Assembly (NCBI GenBank): GCA_954871525.1
Contig: OX940862.1
Location: 34,650,232 to 34,714,231 of the forward strand
Length of the DNA: 64,000 nt
Direction of reading: 5' to 3'
Source: Parietaria judaica
Taxonomy: Eukaryota > Streptophyta > Magnoliopsida > Rosales > Urticaceae
Shown: piece by piece, positions 45,662 through 58,631 of the stretch
How the letters are laid out: each line of letters starts with the position of its first letter
How positions within the stretch are numbered: position 1 is the first letter of the stretch
The notes under the pieces: model-generated
Told to the model about the DNA's origin: nothing
The model's input: only the letters and a program-made list of their open reading frames with translations
The model's database searches: none
Made by a program: the position numbers and the translations under genes

Positions 45662-47833
45662 CAATATCAAAATCCACCGTCAGTTTTCGACTCATAAATT
45701 GCCACGTCACTATGTCAGCCTCATCTGCCACGTGGCACATTTTTATTTTTTTTAAATCTTTTATTATTTTTATTTTTATAAAGAGTTTTTAATTTGAAAA
45801 TTGTATTTAAATATCCGTGTGACACAAGGACGAAAATTTTGGCAGAAGTACCAATGAGGATACAAAACCATAGAATTGAAATTTTATCCGAGGAAAAAAA
45901 AAAGAATTGAACTAAAAGGTCCGTTTTTTGAAAATATTGAAATCCTTGCCTGGATTAACCCTATTATAAATAAATATTTTCGATAAATTGTAGAGATGTA
46001 TCAAGGCCACAAACAAATATTAATTAGAATACTTTATTGGTAAATATACATTACTTGATAATTAAGTTTTATCTATTCGAAGTGTGTTGTACATTCACCA
46101 AAGACTACCTTTTTAACCTTATCCTATATCTTCACTCGAGTTACTTTAAAGGTAGTCTCTGAAACTACCGATAGTTTTTAGAAGATTTGTAGATAAATAA
46201 ATATTTCGTATAATTCTTGATTAAAAAAAAAAAAAACAATAAAGATGTCCTCTTTATTATTTGACTGATATTGGACCACGTCCTCTGCAATAAGGCACCA
46301 AGTTGACTGGATAACATTAATAACAAATATGCATATATATACTGTTCGATATAATAAAACTTCAAAATTTAATATGCAGTCAAAATCTTGGTATGACCAT
46401 ATTACTTGGCACTTGCAGTTGCAGATATATATACTTCACTTAGATGTCCCGTATAATAAATGTGCTATTTAGGAAAATTAAGACGAGACATATAAAATGC
46501 TAGTAATTTTCTCAATAATTGATCATGTATACAAAGATAACAATTTAACTAAGACATACGGTTCAGTTAAGGTGTTGATATAGCAATGTTTTTCCTATAT
46601 AGGATTAGCAATAGCCTTTGCATATATCTATTACTAATATATTTATTTGTTTAGAAAGTAAATTTATCACATGTTTATTTTTTAGTTTTTCAATTTTTAT
46701 AATCTAAAAAGTAAAAACACATATACTTCTAAAAGCGCTCTTGCAAACCTATTCTAAAATCTAAAGTGAAATTAATTATGGAAAATAGTTTTGTATTTAT
46801 GAGCTTTTCACTTGTAACGATCAAAGATGCAAAATTGTTTTTATCAACCCGGTTCTTCGTCACTTCATGTTTAGCCTCTAGTGATATAGCTTTTCTGGCA
46901 TAAGTGCCTAAAAATTTGGGATTGGATCTAGATGGGCCCGCATGAATGAATGTGTTGATTCATGATATTGATTAAAGAATCAAATGTAATTAATAAGATT
47001 GACTTATTTGATGAATCAAACTATTAATTACATATATCGTATACCCTTATGTATATATGAGGTCTTTCATAAAAAGAAACTTACCAATTATACGAGATAC
47101 ATTTTAATGAGTGTATATTTTTTTCCTCTCTATTTAAGAGAGAATTCGACCTCTCCTCACACACGAGTGAGATCGAATTCCCACACACCCCGAAAGTCTT
47201 TGTACGTTTCCAATCGCCGATAACGATTCGGTGATTTTCGGTTCAAAAAGAAGTTTCGTTAGCGACGTGGTGTACGTAGAGGCCGAGCAATTGAGCGGCT
47301 TGTGATCGATGGAGCGACGAGGAGTACAACGGTGGCGGTGTGGAGCTTAACGGTGGAGGCGGTTGAATCTCCGATACTGACTTAGAGATCCGACTCATGA
47401 AAAAGCAAAAGGATTCGTCTTGGGATTTTATTCTTACCGGTTGCTCGGGTGGAGGACTCACCTTCATATCAACCTCACCCGTTGTTCCAAGTTTTTCTTT
47501 CTCGGGTTTTCCATTTTGTGAGTCCACCAGTATGGACTTCAATTGTCCACAAACAACTTTTTGAGAAATTATTTAGGTTTTTGGGTTTAGGATTATGGCG
47601 GAGTATTCCTGTAATATCACGATTCAAACGGGTATTCATGAAGTTTAATTATTATTTTGTTTTTGTACGTGACACTGGAAATAAGACTTAAAATTTAGAT
47701 ACATAGCATAACAATGTGCACCGTAAATGAATAGTCAAAATAATAGACTTTCGACCGACATTTACTATGGTAGTGTTATTTTTACGTTTTAAAAAGAATT
47801 TTCTTTCCTTTTTAAGTAGAAAATAGAAATATA
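45662..47833. other. Intergenic DNA with repeat debris
   Basis: 45830-45975 is a half of the 9.1/48.7-kb element family, ending ggattaaccc. At 46953-47240 an LTR-like start (tgttgattcatg), a ctatttaag TATA-like box (about 47130) and duplicated gaattcgacc/gatcgaattcc motifs suggest another LTR fragment. The 99-codon minus frame at 47243-47542 has no domain I recognise. Confidence 0.35.
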
Positions 47834-48040
47834 ACCAAGCTTTCTTGACCTAGTGGTAACACCACTACACCTCCATTCAGGAGGTCACGAGTTCGAAACC
47901 CCATGGGACTCAATTGAATGCCCCCTTTACATATTTGTAAACTTGGCCGATAGTGTCACATGTTCTTACACTGAATATATCTAATAATGCGAGAGGTGCA
48001 TTATAACCTTGGCCGATAACGCCACTCCATTAAAAAAAAA
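47834..48040 (+). mobile_element. tRNA-derived SINE, copy 2
   Basis: Starts accaagctttcttgacc. The A box is tagtggtaac (47851-47860) and the B box gagttcgaaac (47889-47899). The body shares ccccctttacatat and aacttggccgatagtgtcac with the copy at 20661, and an A-rich tail follows actccatt. It looks like a short SINE of the tRNA type. Confidence 0.75.
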
Positions 48041-48725
48041 GTAAAAAATATTAGCATAGTGTTCATTCAGTCATTAATTTATAATATTTTTACAATTACT
48101 TTTACATTTTTAAATGTTTACAAGAGAAATGAAAATACCAAATATGTGTTTCAGTTTTCAACTCATCTCTCTAAAATGAGAACCACTATCTTTGTTAATT
48201 TATATTTTTATGATTTCTCTCTAATCTTACTCGTATTTATTGACGCTTTTGTATCTCTATCTTTATTTTTAAGAAGCAGACATAAATCTAACCAAACGTT
48301 TTTGCAAAACATATTAGTAATATGATTTCAGAAAATAAAAAATGTCAAACAGAATACAAAATAAAATGAATAAATATATAAAATTAAACGTTTCCTAAAT
48401 ATTAAAGCACAAACGCCTAAATCGATGCACATCGCCATTTTTCGTTAAAATTTAAAATCGATCAGAGATATTCACTCATATTTGAGATATGACTATTTGA
48501 TCCCTATAAATTGAAGATCAGTCTCGATATTATTGATATTTAATAGGGAAATTTAGAAAATCGTGTAATTTTAGAATTTATGAACATTGAGGCATAAAAA
48601 ATAAGAAAAAATAAATTACTTGAGGTGTACAAACTTTTTTTTTTTCTTTTCTTACAAATGCCTTATTCAATTTGGCTTAAAAAAAATACTAGATTGGAAG
48701 TTTCAATATGTTCAAATTAATTTTT
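48041..48725. other. AT-rich intergenic DNA
   Basis: No gene or repeat structure recognised. Confidence 0.4.
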
Positions 48726-48727
48726 GG

Positions 48728-49285
48728 GGTTAATCCCGCTCACAGTTTCAATACTCTTAAAAAATGGACAAGTAAATTTTTAATTTTTTTTTTCGGACAA
48801 AGTTTCAATTATTTAGTTTTGTATTCTTATTTAGTACTTCTGTCAAAATTTTCGTCGTCCACTATTTTCTTATGCCACGTCAAAATTTTGGTTTTGTATT
48901 CAAATACTTTTTTTTTTACTCGGACAAAGTTGCAATTCTCTGGTTTTGTCTACTCATTTCACTTCCGTGAAAATTATGAACCATGGATTATCCCGTTTTT
49001 CGGGGCTTGAGAAAACATATGTGCTCCCATCTAAGTTCATATCCCACTTTGTCTTTGATCGTCCAGCTTTCCGATGACTATTTTTTCTCGAAAATGAAGA
49101 CAAAAAATTGTAATGGTATCATGAACAACGGTGGAGGATGAAAATTTTGACGGAAGTACCAATATGGATACAAAATAAAAAAAAATTGAACTTTGTCCGC
49201 GTAAAAAAAAAAAGACAAAAAAAAAACTTACAAGTCCATTTTTTTTTAAGTATTAGAACTTTTGTAGGTGATTAACCCTTTTTAA
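48728..49285. mobile_element. Inverted-repeat element with GGGTTAAT ends
   Basis: The left end gggttaatcccgc with aatactcttaaaaaatggac is mirrored at the right by gtccatttttttttaagtatt and gattaaccc, giving arms of about 140 bases. Both arms contain ttcggacaaagt and ttttgtat motifs. The same family appears at 9.1, 12.5 and 45.9 kb. The flanking T-rich sequence hides any target-site duplication. Confidence 0.6.
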
Positions 49286-50256
49286 TTTTTAAAGCTCAAT
49301 CTCTTCACTAAGCATTAATGTTCATCTCTCCAACTTCTTAACGCTAATTACGTTTTCGAATAAATAAAAATAAGATAAAACTGCCACGTGTGACAAAATG
49401 TTGAAAAGTTAGGTCAACCCCGCTTAACCTCACAACCAAACACCCATCAAAGCATTACAGGATATGCTATCTCCTAGAATCCAACACTCCATAATAATCA
49501 CTTATCCACCTTCATTGCCTTCTTTAAAACGTGATTCACAATATCACCTAATAAATTAGACATTTTAAAACATGGAAAAATATCCCTCCAATTTATTAAA
49601 ACAAGATATAATTGCGGCAAAAGTGTTCAAATTTAAACCAACGACAAAAGTGCTTAAAATAAACAAATGTAAGGTGATGCACTTTTTTCGTTTATTTATT
49701 TTTATTAACGTTGGTCGATTTTTAACATAATGCTATTAAACTATATATAAGATCATAGGCGGAACCATGATTTATACTATAGGGGGGTTGGTTTAAATTT
49801 TTAGTCTAAAAAAGTGGGTGTTAATTTATAATTTTTTTTAAAAATAGTACTATTAGTGATCAATTTTTTTTCTCTTATGCATAAGATACATATTTATATG
49901 TCCAATTATCTAGCATCTTTTCTCATTTGGATCCGAAAGAAAAAAAAGTGTTGCCTCGTATTTTTACTTCAAGTACTATTATCGCAATTTTTTTCGTTTT
50001 GAACTTTGCCGCCTCAACTTTCCAATCTTGTGGCACTTTTACCGTGATTAACCCTAAAACCAATAATAATATATTTGTCAAAGCAAATGCATGTCTTATT
50101 CGTGTCCCTTAAAAAAAGGCCTCTCCTCTAACAACCCCACCAAAAAATACACAAGTAAATATTTCTCCGTGTCCGAACATAACTCTCTCTGTCTTCTTCT
50201 CTCTGCCAGGTTTCTCTCTCTAGAAAGTGATCAAAGAGGAGAGAGAGAGAGAGGGG
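49286..50256. other. Upstream region of the ERD2-like gene
   Basis: A short cataggcggaaccatgat near 49755 is one end of the cagtggcggaacca hAT family. Nearer the gene, 50190-50256 is TC- then GA-rich and probably the 5' UTR. Confidence 0.4.
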
Positions 50257-53187
50257 ATGCGGAAGAAGGGGATGAGCTCGCCGGCGATGGTGGCGGTTGG
50301 GTGGGCGAGGAGGGCGTCGATGAGAGTGAAGGTGTTGGTGGGGGCCACAGTGGCTCTGCTCTCTCTGGTGGCGCTGCGCCTCACAGTGCACGACCACAAC
50401 CACTTCTTCGTCGCCTCGGAAGCCGTTCATGTCGCCGGAATCCTGGTCCTCATTTACAAGCTCACCACCCAAAAGACTTGCTCTGGTAACATATAACTAT
50501 ACTATATATATGTACTTGCCTATTGTTTCAGTGTTTATTATTCTGATGAAGATTGAATACCCGGATCAAAATTTTGCATTTTTTTTGTACCCAAAATTTG
50601 CATTTTGCATTATGCATTTGTTTAGATTGTTCTAAATATCTAAATCTAATAACGGTAATCGAGAAGGAAAAATGATAGCAGTGGGACCTTTTGCTGCAGA
50701 AAAAAAATTAGATTTTTTGCCGCAAATAATAAAACATTAGGTATTTTCGCCGCTAATAACATATTTTCTAATAACCAATTTTGCACAGCAAAGAAAAAAA
50801 AACATCTTTATTTCTCTTTTTGTTTTTCTTTCCAAGAATTGCATATATATTTCCATAGATCGTTCTAATCGTTTTAATCTTAATTATAAGTATTATTTCC
50901 GATAGTTTTCTCCTAGTTTTGTAACATTGGAAAATGAATTGAGGTGACTATATAATATACGTTTATTACATGGACTTGGCAACATAGGTGACGAAAATGA
51001 TGGAATTGCATAAGTACTATTTTGATGTCTTCTACTGTGTTCTAATGTTAAAATCACTGAATTAATGAGAAAATTAATTTTGTACCATGACTGAAAAATG
51101 TTCATCCAAACTATACATGGGCTATATAAAATAAAATCTGCTCCGTTTTCTCTTCATCACCACAACAATTAAGCATGAATTAGCTTAACCGAAGCAATGT
51201 ATGTTCAGGTCTGTCGTTGAAGTCTCAAGAGCTCACAGCAATGTTCCTCGCAGTGAGGCTGTTTTGCAGCACAGTCATGGAAGGCGATATCCACACACTA
51301 CTCGATTTCACGACGCTTGTCTCCACAATTTGGGTCATCTACATGATTCGCTTCAAGTTGAAGTCAACGCACATCAAGGAGCTTGACAACTTTCCATTAT
51401 ACTATGTGGTAAATATAAACATACATTATTTATATGTCTTTCCCTTAAGCCCCTTTTGGGCTTGTTTCTGCTAGACCCGTGATCACTAGCCATCCTGGGC
51501 CGGCCCTATACGTTTAAGCGATCCCAAGGCGCCTCACATTAAAATAATAAAAAAAAAGATTAGATTTTTTTTTTCTCAATAAAAAACCTCATATTATATT
51601 ATATCTTAATAAAGATGCCGCAAAACAATTTTAACAAGCCAGATATTTTTTTCCAAGGCCCCTGAAATTTATGGGCTGGGGCTGCTACCAACTGAGGAAG
51701 GGAAAAAAAGTCATTTAGTCACGAGAGTTCAGTCTTTTTATGTCTTTTCCGTCGTTTCATTTCATTAAGGGGTCTTTCAATCAATTATATCATTAAGGGT
51801 ATTTTAGTCTTTTCGGAAATTTCGGTGATCTCCTACTATAGGGGCCGATCACTGTGGTCTTACGGAGTTTTATACTTTGTTTTGTCTTGTCTTGCCAAGC
51901 ATCAGTTGGAGAGCCTTCGACCTTGCTTTCGAGTCGTTTTGGATTGTTTATTGTTTCTTGCGGCCTAAGAAAGAGAAGAGGATTTCATCACATTGGTGAA
52001 TTTCTCGGTTAGCCAAATTTTGTGTTGGAAATTATGTTGGGAACCCATTAGTTTCATCATAGTTATTAAGTGAATGTAAAAATTAAATTGTAATTTATTA
52101 CATATAGCATATCACATTCTCGTCCATTTTTTCTTATCAGATCGTTCCTTCCGTCATTCTCGCCGTGTTTATCCATCCTTATACTCAACACTTCCTCACC
52201 GGAGGAGGAGTTCTCTGGGCCATTGGTGTATATATGGAAGCTCTCTCGGTGCTGCCTCAGCTTCAAATGATTCAGAACGCCAAGGTCTAAAGTCTAAACC
52301 GTCATGTTTAATCTCAACCTTTTTCATTGTTATACCAGTTTGCAGAAGTAACATATTCCAATTTGTTTGTTCCTTGGTTTAGATGGTCGAACCTTTTACG
52401 GCGCATTACGTGTTCGCACTCGGCATCTCGAGGTTCTTGTCGTGCGCTCATTGGATTATTCGGGTTAGTTCGAATAAATTGAATACGGAGTGCGAATAAC
52501 AGCTTCAATAATTTGCAGTTATGGTCTCTGATTTCTTTTTTTTCGAAGTTACTCCACTGGACTTATAAATTGTACTAATTAACCTCTTGCCCGTTAAATA
52601 ATTGATGATTTTACTGCACATTTGAGTACATTTGCTATGATTTTGTCCTTAGTCTCTAGTACGTACCTAGCATGTGGCCTATAATTTGATGGAAATCGTC
52701 GATTGTTTTGACGGTTAGGGGAGATATTGTTATCATTTACAATGTCAATGGGGAATCCAATCAAACAATATTCAGAGGAGAAATTGCAAATGGGCTAGTT
52801 CACGGATATAGCTGCTAATTTCTCTTGCAACGAATGCCCGTTGAAGGGTTAATTAATGGCATCTTTTCGATCCAACGATTTGCTCTTTGAAGTGATACTT
52901 TTTCAACTCACGATGTAGATATACGAGACCCGAGGGAGGCACTTGTACTTTTTCGGAAACGGGTACTTCTGGCTCTTGGCGGCTTTTGTTGCGGAAATGG
53001 TCCAAACGTTCATCCTCACTGACTTCTGTTACTACTATGTCAAGAGGTAATCGGTCTCCTTGCGCTTCTCGTATTTCTGGAAAATGAACTCCAACAAATG
53101 CTTATACTCTCTCTTTTTTTTTTTTTTTTTTTTTTTGAGTTTTGCAGTTTCATGCAAGGCCAGCTTATAATGAGAATGCCAGTTTAG
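50257..53187 (+). CDS. ERD2-like protein (ER lumen protein retaining receptor family)
   Basis: Polytopic membrane protein of the KDEL-receptor superfamily, expected in ER/Golgi membranes. Six exons, 50257-50485, 51209-51408, 52141-52284, 52383-52463, 52919-53046 and 53148-53187, all with GT-AG introns, give 822 bases and 273 residues. That is the length of the plant ERD2-like branch, which has an N-terminal extension compared with true ERD2 (about 215 residues). Seen: SEAVHVAGILVLIYKLTTQ, CSGLSLKSQELTAMFLAVRL, DFTTLVSTIWVIYMIRFKLK, FIHPYTQHF, YMEALSVLPQLQMIQ, FALGISRFLSCAHWI and FCYYYVKSFM. Seven hydrophobic segments fit the family. A start at 50257 (MRKKGM) is chosen; ATG 50272 is possible. 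Whether this branch binds HDEL ligands is not established from the sequence. Confidence 0.93.
51480..51700. mobile_element. Possible hAT-like MITE in intron 2 of the ERD2-like gene
   Basis: A stretch bounded by ctgggccggccc (about 51495) and ccaaggcccctgaaatttatgggctggggc (about 51650-51680) has loosely inverse G/C-rich ends around an AT-rich body, recalling the gggcc-rich ends of the element at 56751. No target-site duplication was confirmed. Confidence 0.3.
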
Positions 53188-54595
53188 AACTAGAAATCTC
53201 GGAACATGCGAAACGGTTCAACGTTGTACATTTGTAACTTGAGACTGTTGTGAGGATCTTGTTGCTTTTCGAACCGGATTTTTCGACGGTGTCATACAAT
53301 AATCTTAATCTTTTAAGAGATTTGGGCATTGTGGGCTTTCTGAATTTGTGTTTCACTATGTTTTTTCTTTTCTTTGTACTTTAGTCATCTAGATGCTAAA
53401 GGAAAGTAAATTATATTTAGATAAATTAGGAGAACTGAAAGTTACAATAACGATAACAGTTTATACATACTATAAGCAAACTAAACCGGCAAAACCGAAT
53501 AGATTTGATGGATTGAGCTATTTTTATTATTTTACAGATTAACTTAAAGATAAATAGAAAGGAAAATATTGAATCTACTTAATGTAAGTTACTAATGCTT
53601 CATGGAAGTTTTTTATATTTTAATTGTTGAATATTAACATGACATATTAATTAGAAGAAACCACATTTAAACACGTGTTTTTTCTTCAGAATTAAGTGTA
53701 TACATTAAAAAAAATATTGAGTTTGTTTTCAATTTACATGTTAGCGTCATTTAGATAAATCCCTTTTGATATTTATTTCTTATTTTTATGTTATTGGATT
53801 CATTTTTATACGATCATTTTGCCTTTTTTGGTATCTCTTCACATCTAATTTTTAATGCTTACTCGTACATTAAGAGTCGCACTAATTATCTCTACTAATT
53901 TCTCGCTTTTACCTCTTTCTCGAGTTAGTCTAATATTTTTGTAATCAAGTTTTTTTATACCTATTTTTATTTTTGAACTGCATTGTGCATGGACTTTGAT
54001 TCTAATTTGAAGATGACATGTTATTTTGGAAGTGCATTACCTCTTGAAGTGCATTACAATTTACCTCTTACATTATTTTGGAATTTTCATTAAGTTATTT
54101 TACTATGTTAATTTTTCGAGACACGTTTGAAATAAATAGCATACCATGTCATGATATACTACGTACTTCTTTTTCCGAATAACAAAGTCTTATTTCTCTT
54201 GGAACGTTAAAGTATAATAAGTAATTCTTTTTAGAATAATATTGATTCAATAGTTTTCTCAGCTTTACAACGAACCAAAACTGCTTCAACGTACAATAGC
54301 TTAAATATTCTTGCATCTTCAAATGTTGTTGGACAATTACGTTTTACGAGAGCTTTCCGATTTCAAAAACGAAAAAATGGGTGCACAAAGAAATAATCAC
54401 ATGATAAATACAAGAAATAATCACACTGCTTGCACGAAATTCCTTCAGTAACGAATTGTTAATGTAGTGGACGGCACCGCGCGAGTAGCGGAAGAAATGA
54501 TCTTTTTACATTTAGATGTAACTTTTTGGTAATTTATGCTCGTTTTTATGCTAAAAGAATGAGCTTGTATTATATACATGTATATTTATAAATAA
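53188..54595. other. 3' flank of the ERD2-like gene and AT-rich intergenic DNA
   Basis: No gene or clear repeat seen. Confidence 0.45.
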
Positions 54596-54600
54596 ATTAT

Positions 54601-55161
54601 TGTTGGAATGTGAAGCCCACAATAAAGCCCATTATCCAGCCCAACAATAAACGACAAAGAAATAGATCAAAACGACATGTCATTGATAGGATCTAATGAA
54701 GTGTTTTGAACCGTTGGATGGAGGTCTGATCGGACGGCTACGATTAAAAGCCCCAAAGGCTTTCCTTCTTCTTCCTCAGAATGATGCTCGATAGTTGCTG
54801 CTTGCAGGATCAACGAAGAGAGACTTGGTTCTCTCATGGAGGTGCTCTCATGGTGTTATATATTAGGGCTTCTCGTTTTCTTCTTCGATCTCGTTCCTCT
54901 TGAGTGATTATGTATGAGAGATTCGAGTGTGTAAATCGACGATACCTAGTGCATGGCTTCCGGGAAGTTTCGCCGGAGCAAAGAGTGGATGTAACGCCGG
55001 AGATTGGGTTTTGATCTCCGGCCGAACCACTCTCTAAAATTGGTTGTCTCGTTCTTCTTTTTCCGCTTTCATTTTCGTTTCAGTTTTGTGGCAATGATTC
55101 GACATTTAATCACTTCGTATTTCATGCAAGAATCGGCGAGAATCGATCCCAATACGCAACA
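54601..55161 (+). repeat. 5' LTR of the Copia element
   Basis: Begins TGTTG and ends CAACA. A TATA-like ttatatatta at about 54856 lies within it, followed by a TC-rich leader. Confidence 0.8.
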
Positions 55162-55162
55162 G

Positions 55163-55174
55163 TGGTATCAGAGC
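55163..55174 (+). promoter_or_regulatory. Primer binding site (initiator Met-tRNA)
   Basis: tggtatcagagc, the standard plant Copia primer binding site, two bases after the LTR end. Confidence 0.9.
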
Positions 55175-56574
55175 CGTTGGTCGAGCTATTCCGAGAAGGC
55201 GCGAGCGATTCAGAATGATCAAGGTTGATTCTGGCAGAGCTCTGCATGACTCCGCTGACGATCGACCGATTCTGACGAATATGCGAGTGGTTCGTGCCCT
55301 TCAATGGCGGCCAATTTGGGGGATTCCGATTTCCGTTTATGAGCTTCCGCAACGATGGCGATTCTTGCTTGTTTCTGGCGAAGTCCATGGTTCGAAGCTT
55401 CGGCGCGTGCGAGCTCCAGAGTTGGGCAATGCGATAGAAGCCTCGGGCGAGTCTGATGCTATGATTAAAAGTAAACCAGCTTCCGCGACGCTGGCGTTTC
55501 TTGCAGTCTTCCGACAAGGCGTGAGCGGTTTATGCAAGCCTCCGTGAATCAGACCGGTCATGGTCGATTCCGGCGAGATGCGTGGCTCCGACAAGATTCG
55601 AGACCTTGTGCGATTCCGAGAAGATGTTGGCTATTCAGATCGGTCAAGGTCGAGTCCTATGAGTTGTGCGTGATTCTGGCAAGGAACTATTGGTTCTCAA
55701 AAAGCCACAGGAGATATCGGTGAGGTCCACGGCTCTGACGAAGGGCGTAACCGTTATCATCATGGAGATGTCCGTGGAAGGATTCCGGTAAGGCCGTCAA
55801 GTTCCGTAAAATCACTCTGGTATTAATCTTCTTCCCAATCTCTGAACTTCTCTAGCTTTCTTGAATTCTTATGAGTTTTGTCGTTTTCAAAATTATTGCT
55901 TACATAGTTTGAAATTATATGACGGGTTATTAGTTGATAATTTGAATCTTTGACTTGAATATTTTTCCTGTAAGCTTATAATTTGTGATCTGCTTGAGAT
56001 TAGTTTAAAGATATAACTAATATATGATGGCAAAAATCTGTAGTTCTTCATTGATTCAAGATGCGTGACTATTGTTTGAACTATGGCCAATCTATTTTTA
56101 TTTGCAAAATGAGTGTTCAGTTTTTATTGTGTTAGTTTCGACATTTATCTTGCAAATTTGATTGGGTGTTCTATATTAATCAGTTTCTCTTTTGTGGAAT
56201 TTTTTTTTTTTTTGAAGGCTCTGTGTTTTTCAAACTAAAGAAATTCTTAAATTTGTTCATTGCCTATGTCAGGATTGTTTGGTTCTTAAAAATATTTTTC
56301 TTATTATGACAATAAAGAGATTAAATCAGTCTTGGTTGACAAATTGTTGTCTTAGCTTATAGTACAGAACTAGAATGTACTATTGGATTTTTTTTTTATT
56401 GCCGTATTTTTCAGAACCGTAATCTGTTGGTATTATATGTATTAGAGAAGTGTATTATATGATTAAATAGTCCATGATCTTGTTTCTGTTCGAGTCTAGT
56501 ATTTTAGGCTATTTTCTGTTAATCTTCAGGTTTGATAATATAATCTGTGACAGATTGGATCCTACTTTCATGCA

Positions 56575-56637
56575 TCGACATTTAATCACTTCGTATTTCA
56601 TGCAAGAATCGGCGAGAATCGATCCCAATACGCAACA
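56575..56637 (+). repeat. 63-base remnant of the 3' LTR
   Basis: Identical over all 63 bases to 55099-55161 and ends at the target duplication. Confidence 0.9.
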
Positions 56638-56750
56638 ATTATATTTGAAAGAAAGAAGAAGAATAAAAAAGAATTGATTGATTGATTGATTAGAGAATCT
56701 TATCTCCAAAATAAGTAGGGATCAGAGCCGTCTTCAAAATAAGTAGGGAT

Positions 56751-58623
56751 CAGAGCCGTGCCTGAGGGGAAGCGGAGTAGGCGCCCGCCTACGCCCGCCT
56801 TTTGTAAACAAAATTAGGGGCCCCAAAAAATTAAATTTAAGGACCAAATGTCACATAAATTAAAAAAAAAAATTAATCTAGAATCACTTAAATCAAATTT
56901 AGGGGCTCCAAAAAAAATTAATATTAATATTACTTAAATTAAATTTAGGGGCCCCAAATAAATTAATTAATATCACTTAACTTTAATAAATGAGTCCCTG
57001 CCTATTCTTAAATTAATTGGGCCTCTAATTTTTATTTTTATATTTGAGCTTTTGATTATTAAATTATCATAACTATTACATGATCCCAATTTCTAATTTC
57101 ATAATCCTAAAAGTCTCTTCCCTGCAAATTGCGATTAACAATTTTTGCCACACTGTAACCACCATGAGTCATCAACGATGTGTGTGGGTTTGTGCTCCAT
57201 CACATTTTTTGCTTAGTCTGATTGAGAATTGAAGAGCAATTGTTAGCTATCATAATTTATTTATTTTTCTTGTGGAGTTCACATATTTGGAGAGAGAGCG
57301 GAGACAGAGCCTAGGGCTAGGTAAGAGTTTCTAATTTATACTACAAGAAAAAAATAATATTATTAAATATATTTATTTTTCTATCTTAAATTGAATTCAG
57401 TTTTAACCAGATAAACGGTGCAAGGAAGAAGCGACGCGAATTGGTGTCAAATTATCACAAGTTATTACTGACTGGAGGTATAGATTTATTAAATGTAATG
57501 TTTGTATAGATTAATTATTGTAACGATGCAATTAAACATAGTTCTTTTTTATTTTTTTGTATTCATAGGATTTACAATGAGTTCAAATAGAAAATACAAG
57601 TTGGGCCAGAAAAAAGAAAAGCAAAATTGAAAAAAGAGGTTTCACATGAATCTCAATTTGGTTCTATTCGTAAGTATTTTCAGGGAAACAATTATGATCG
57701 TGTTAGTGGTCGTAATGAATAAGTTGGTCAACCATCGAATAAGAAAGCAGACGTTGATAAGAGTACAAAAATTGGTCAAGATAGGATTGGCAATGAGAAT
57801 GAGGGTAGTAACGGGAATGAAGAAACCGGTCAAGCAGTGAAGCAGTGATACAATCTAGCAAACAAATGTTCAAAACTCACTATTTTCTCTATATTGTTGA
57901 TAAAGCTATAATTCCATTCAATACCAGGTTAGAACATCTTATTTTGTAGGTTGAAATATTGCTTACATAGTTACTTCTTATTAATAATCTGATTTTTTTT
58001 TCATTTAGGTTTGAACAATTTCAGAATTTTGAAAAACAATTTGGCCTTTTACTTGATATGAAAAAGCTAAAAAAATGCAGACAGAGATAGTTTAAAGAGT
58101 TTCTGCACTAATCTTTCAAATGCAATAAAGCACAATCAAGTTTCAGATATTGATGCGGATGATCTCTTGAAGGAATTAGAGATCCTAAGTGTGAACGTGC
58201 TAGCCGACAGGAAGGGAGCGATTGAGGTTTTGAATTACATACAAGAATTGGATTGTAGTTATCCAAATGCTTGGATTGCCTACCGAATCATGTTAACCAT
58301 ACAGGTCACAGTTGTGCATGCAGAAAGAAGTTTCTCAAAGTTAAAATTGATCAAGTCTTATCTTCGATCAATCATGTCTCAAGATAGGTTGAGTGATTTA
58401 GCTACATTGTCTATCGATAAAGACATGGTCGCGAAACTCAATTATGCAGAGTTGATTAGTACTTTTGCTTCTAAAAAAGCTAGACGTGTCTTATTTGGAT
58501 AATAATTTATTTATTATATAAATATTCTATATACATTCGTATCAAAATTAAATTTTGCACTAACGGTAGAGGCCCCCCAAAAATCTCCTCGCCTGGGGCC
58601 CGAAAACCCTGGACACGGCCCTG
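56751..58623 (+). mobile_element. hAT transposon with ZMYM/TTF-type transposase, degenerate
   Basis: The ends cagagccgtgcctgagg and ccctggacacggccctg are inverse repeats. An 8-base target duplication with one mismatch (gtagggat at 56743-56750, gtaggaat at 58624-58631) matches a hAT insertion. The interior encodes pieces of a hAT transposase. Confidence 0.85.
57577..58502 (+). pseudogene. hAT transposase remnant (N-terminal piece and dimerisation domain)
   Basis: The N-terminal exon starts MSSNRKY at 57577, shifts frame near 57605 (continuing KRKAKLKKE, SHESQFGSIRKYFQ) and meets a stop near 57720. The middle of the gene is lost. The C-terminal piece (58167-58502) is the hAT dimerisation domain: LTIQVTVVHAERSFSKLKLI, LRSIMSQDRLSDLATLSI. 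It resembles transposon-derived ZMYM1-like proteins of plants. Not functional. Confidence 0.8.
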
Positions 58624-58631
58624 GTAGGAAT

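Larger units (their letters stand above)
54601..56637 (+). mobile_element. Non-autonomous Copia element with truncated 3' LTR
   Basis: Flanked by a perfect 5-base target duplication attat (54596-54600 and 56638-56642). The 5' LTR is 561 bases (54601-55161, TGTTGGAA to CGCAACA), followed by the primer binding site tggtatcagagc (55163-55174). Only the last 63 bases of the 3' LTR remain (56575-56637), identical to the end of the 5' LTR. The internal region (55175-56574) has no gag-pol gene. Its first part repeats variants of gatcaaggt(c/t)gattctggc and gattccg(g/a). Confidence 0.85.

Noticed and set aside
47243..47542. 99-codon proline-rich minus frame
   Set aside because: No recognisable domain, AT-rich surroundings and nearby LTR-like debris; insufficient support for a gene.
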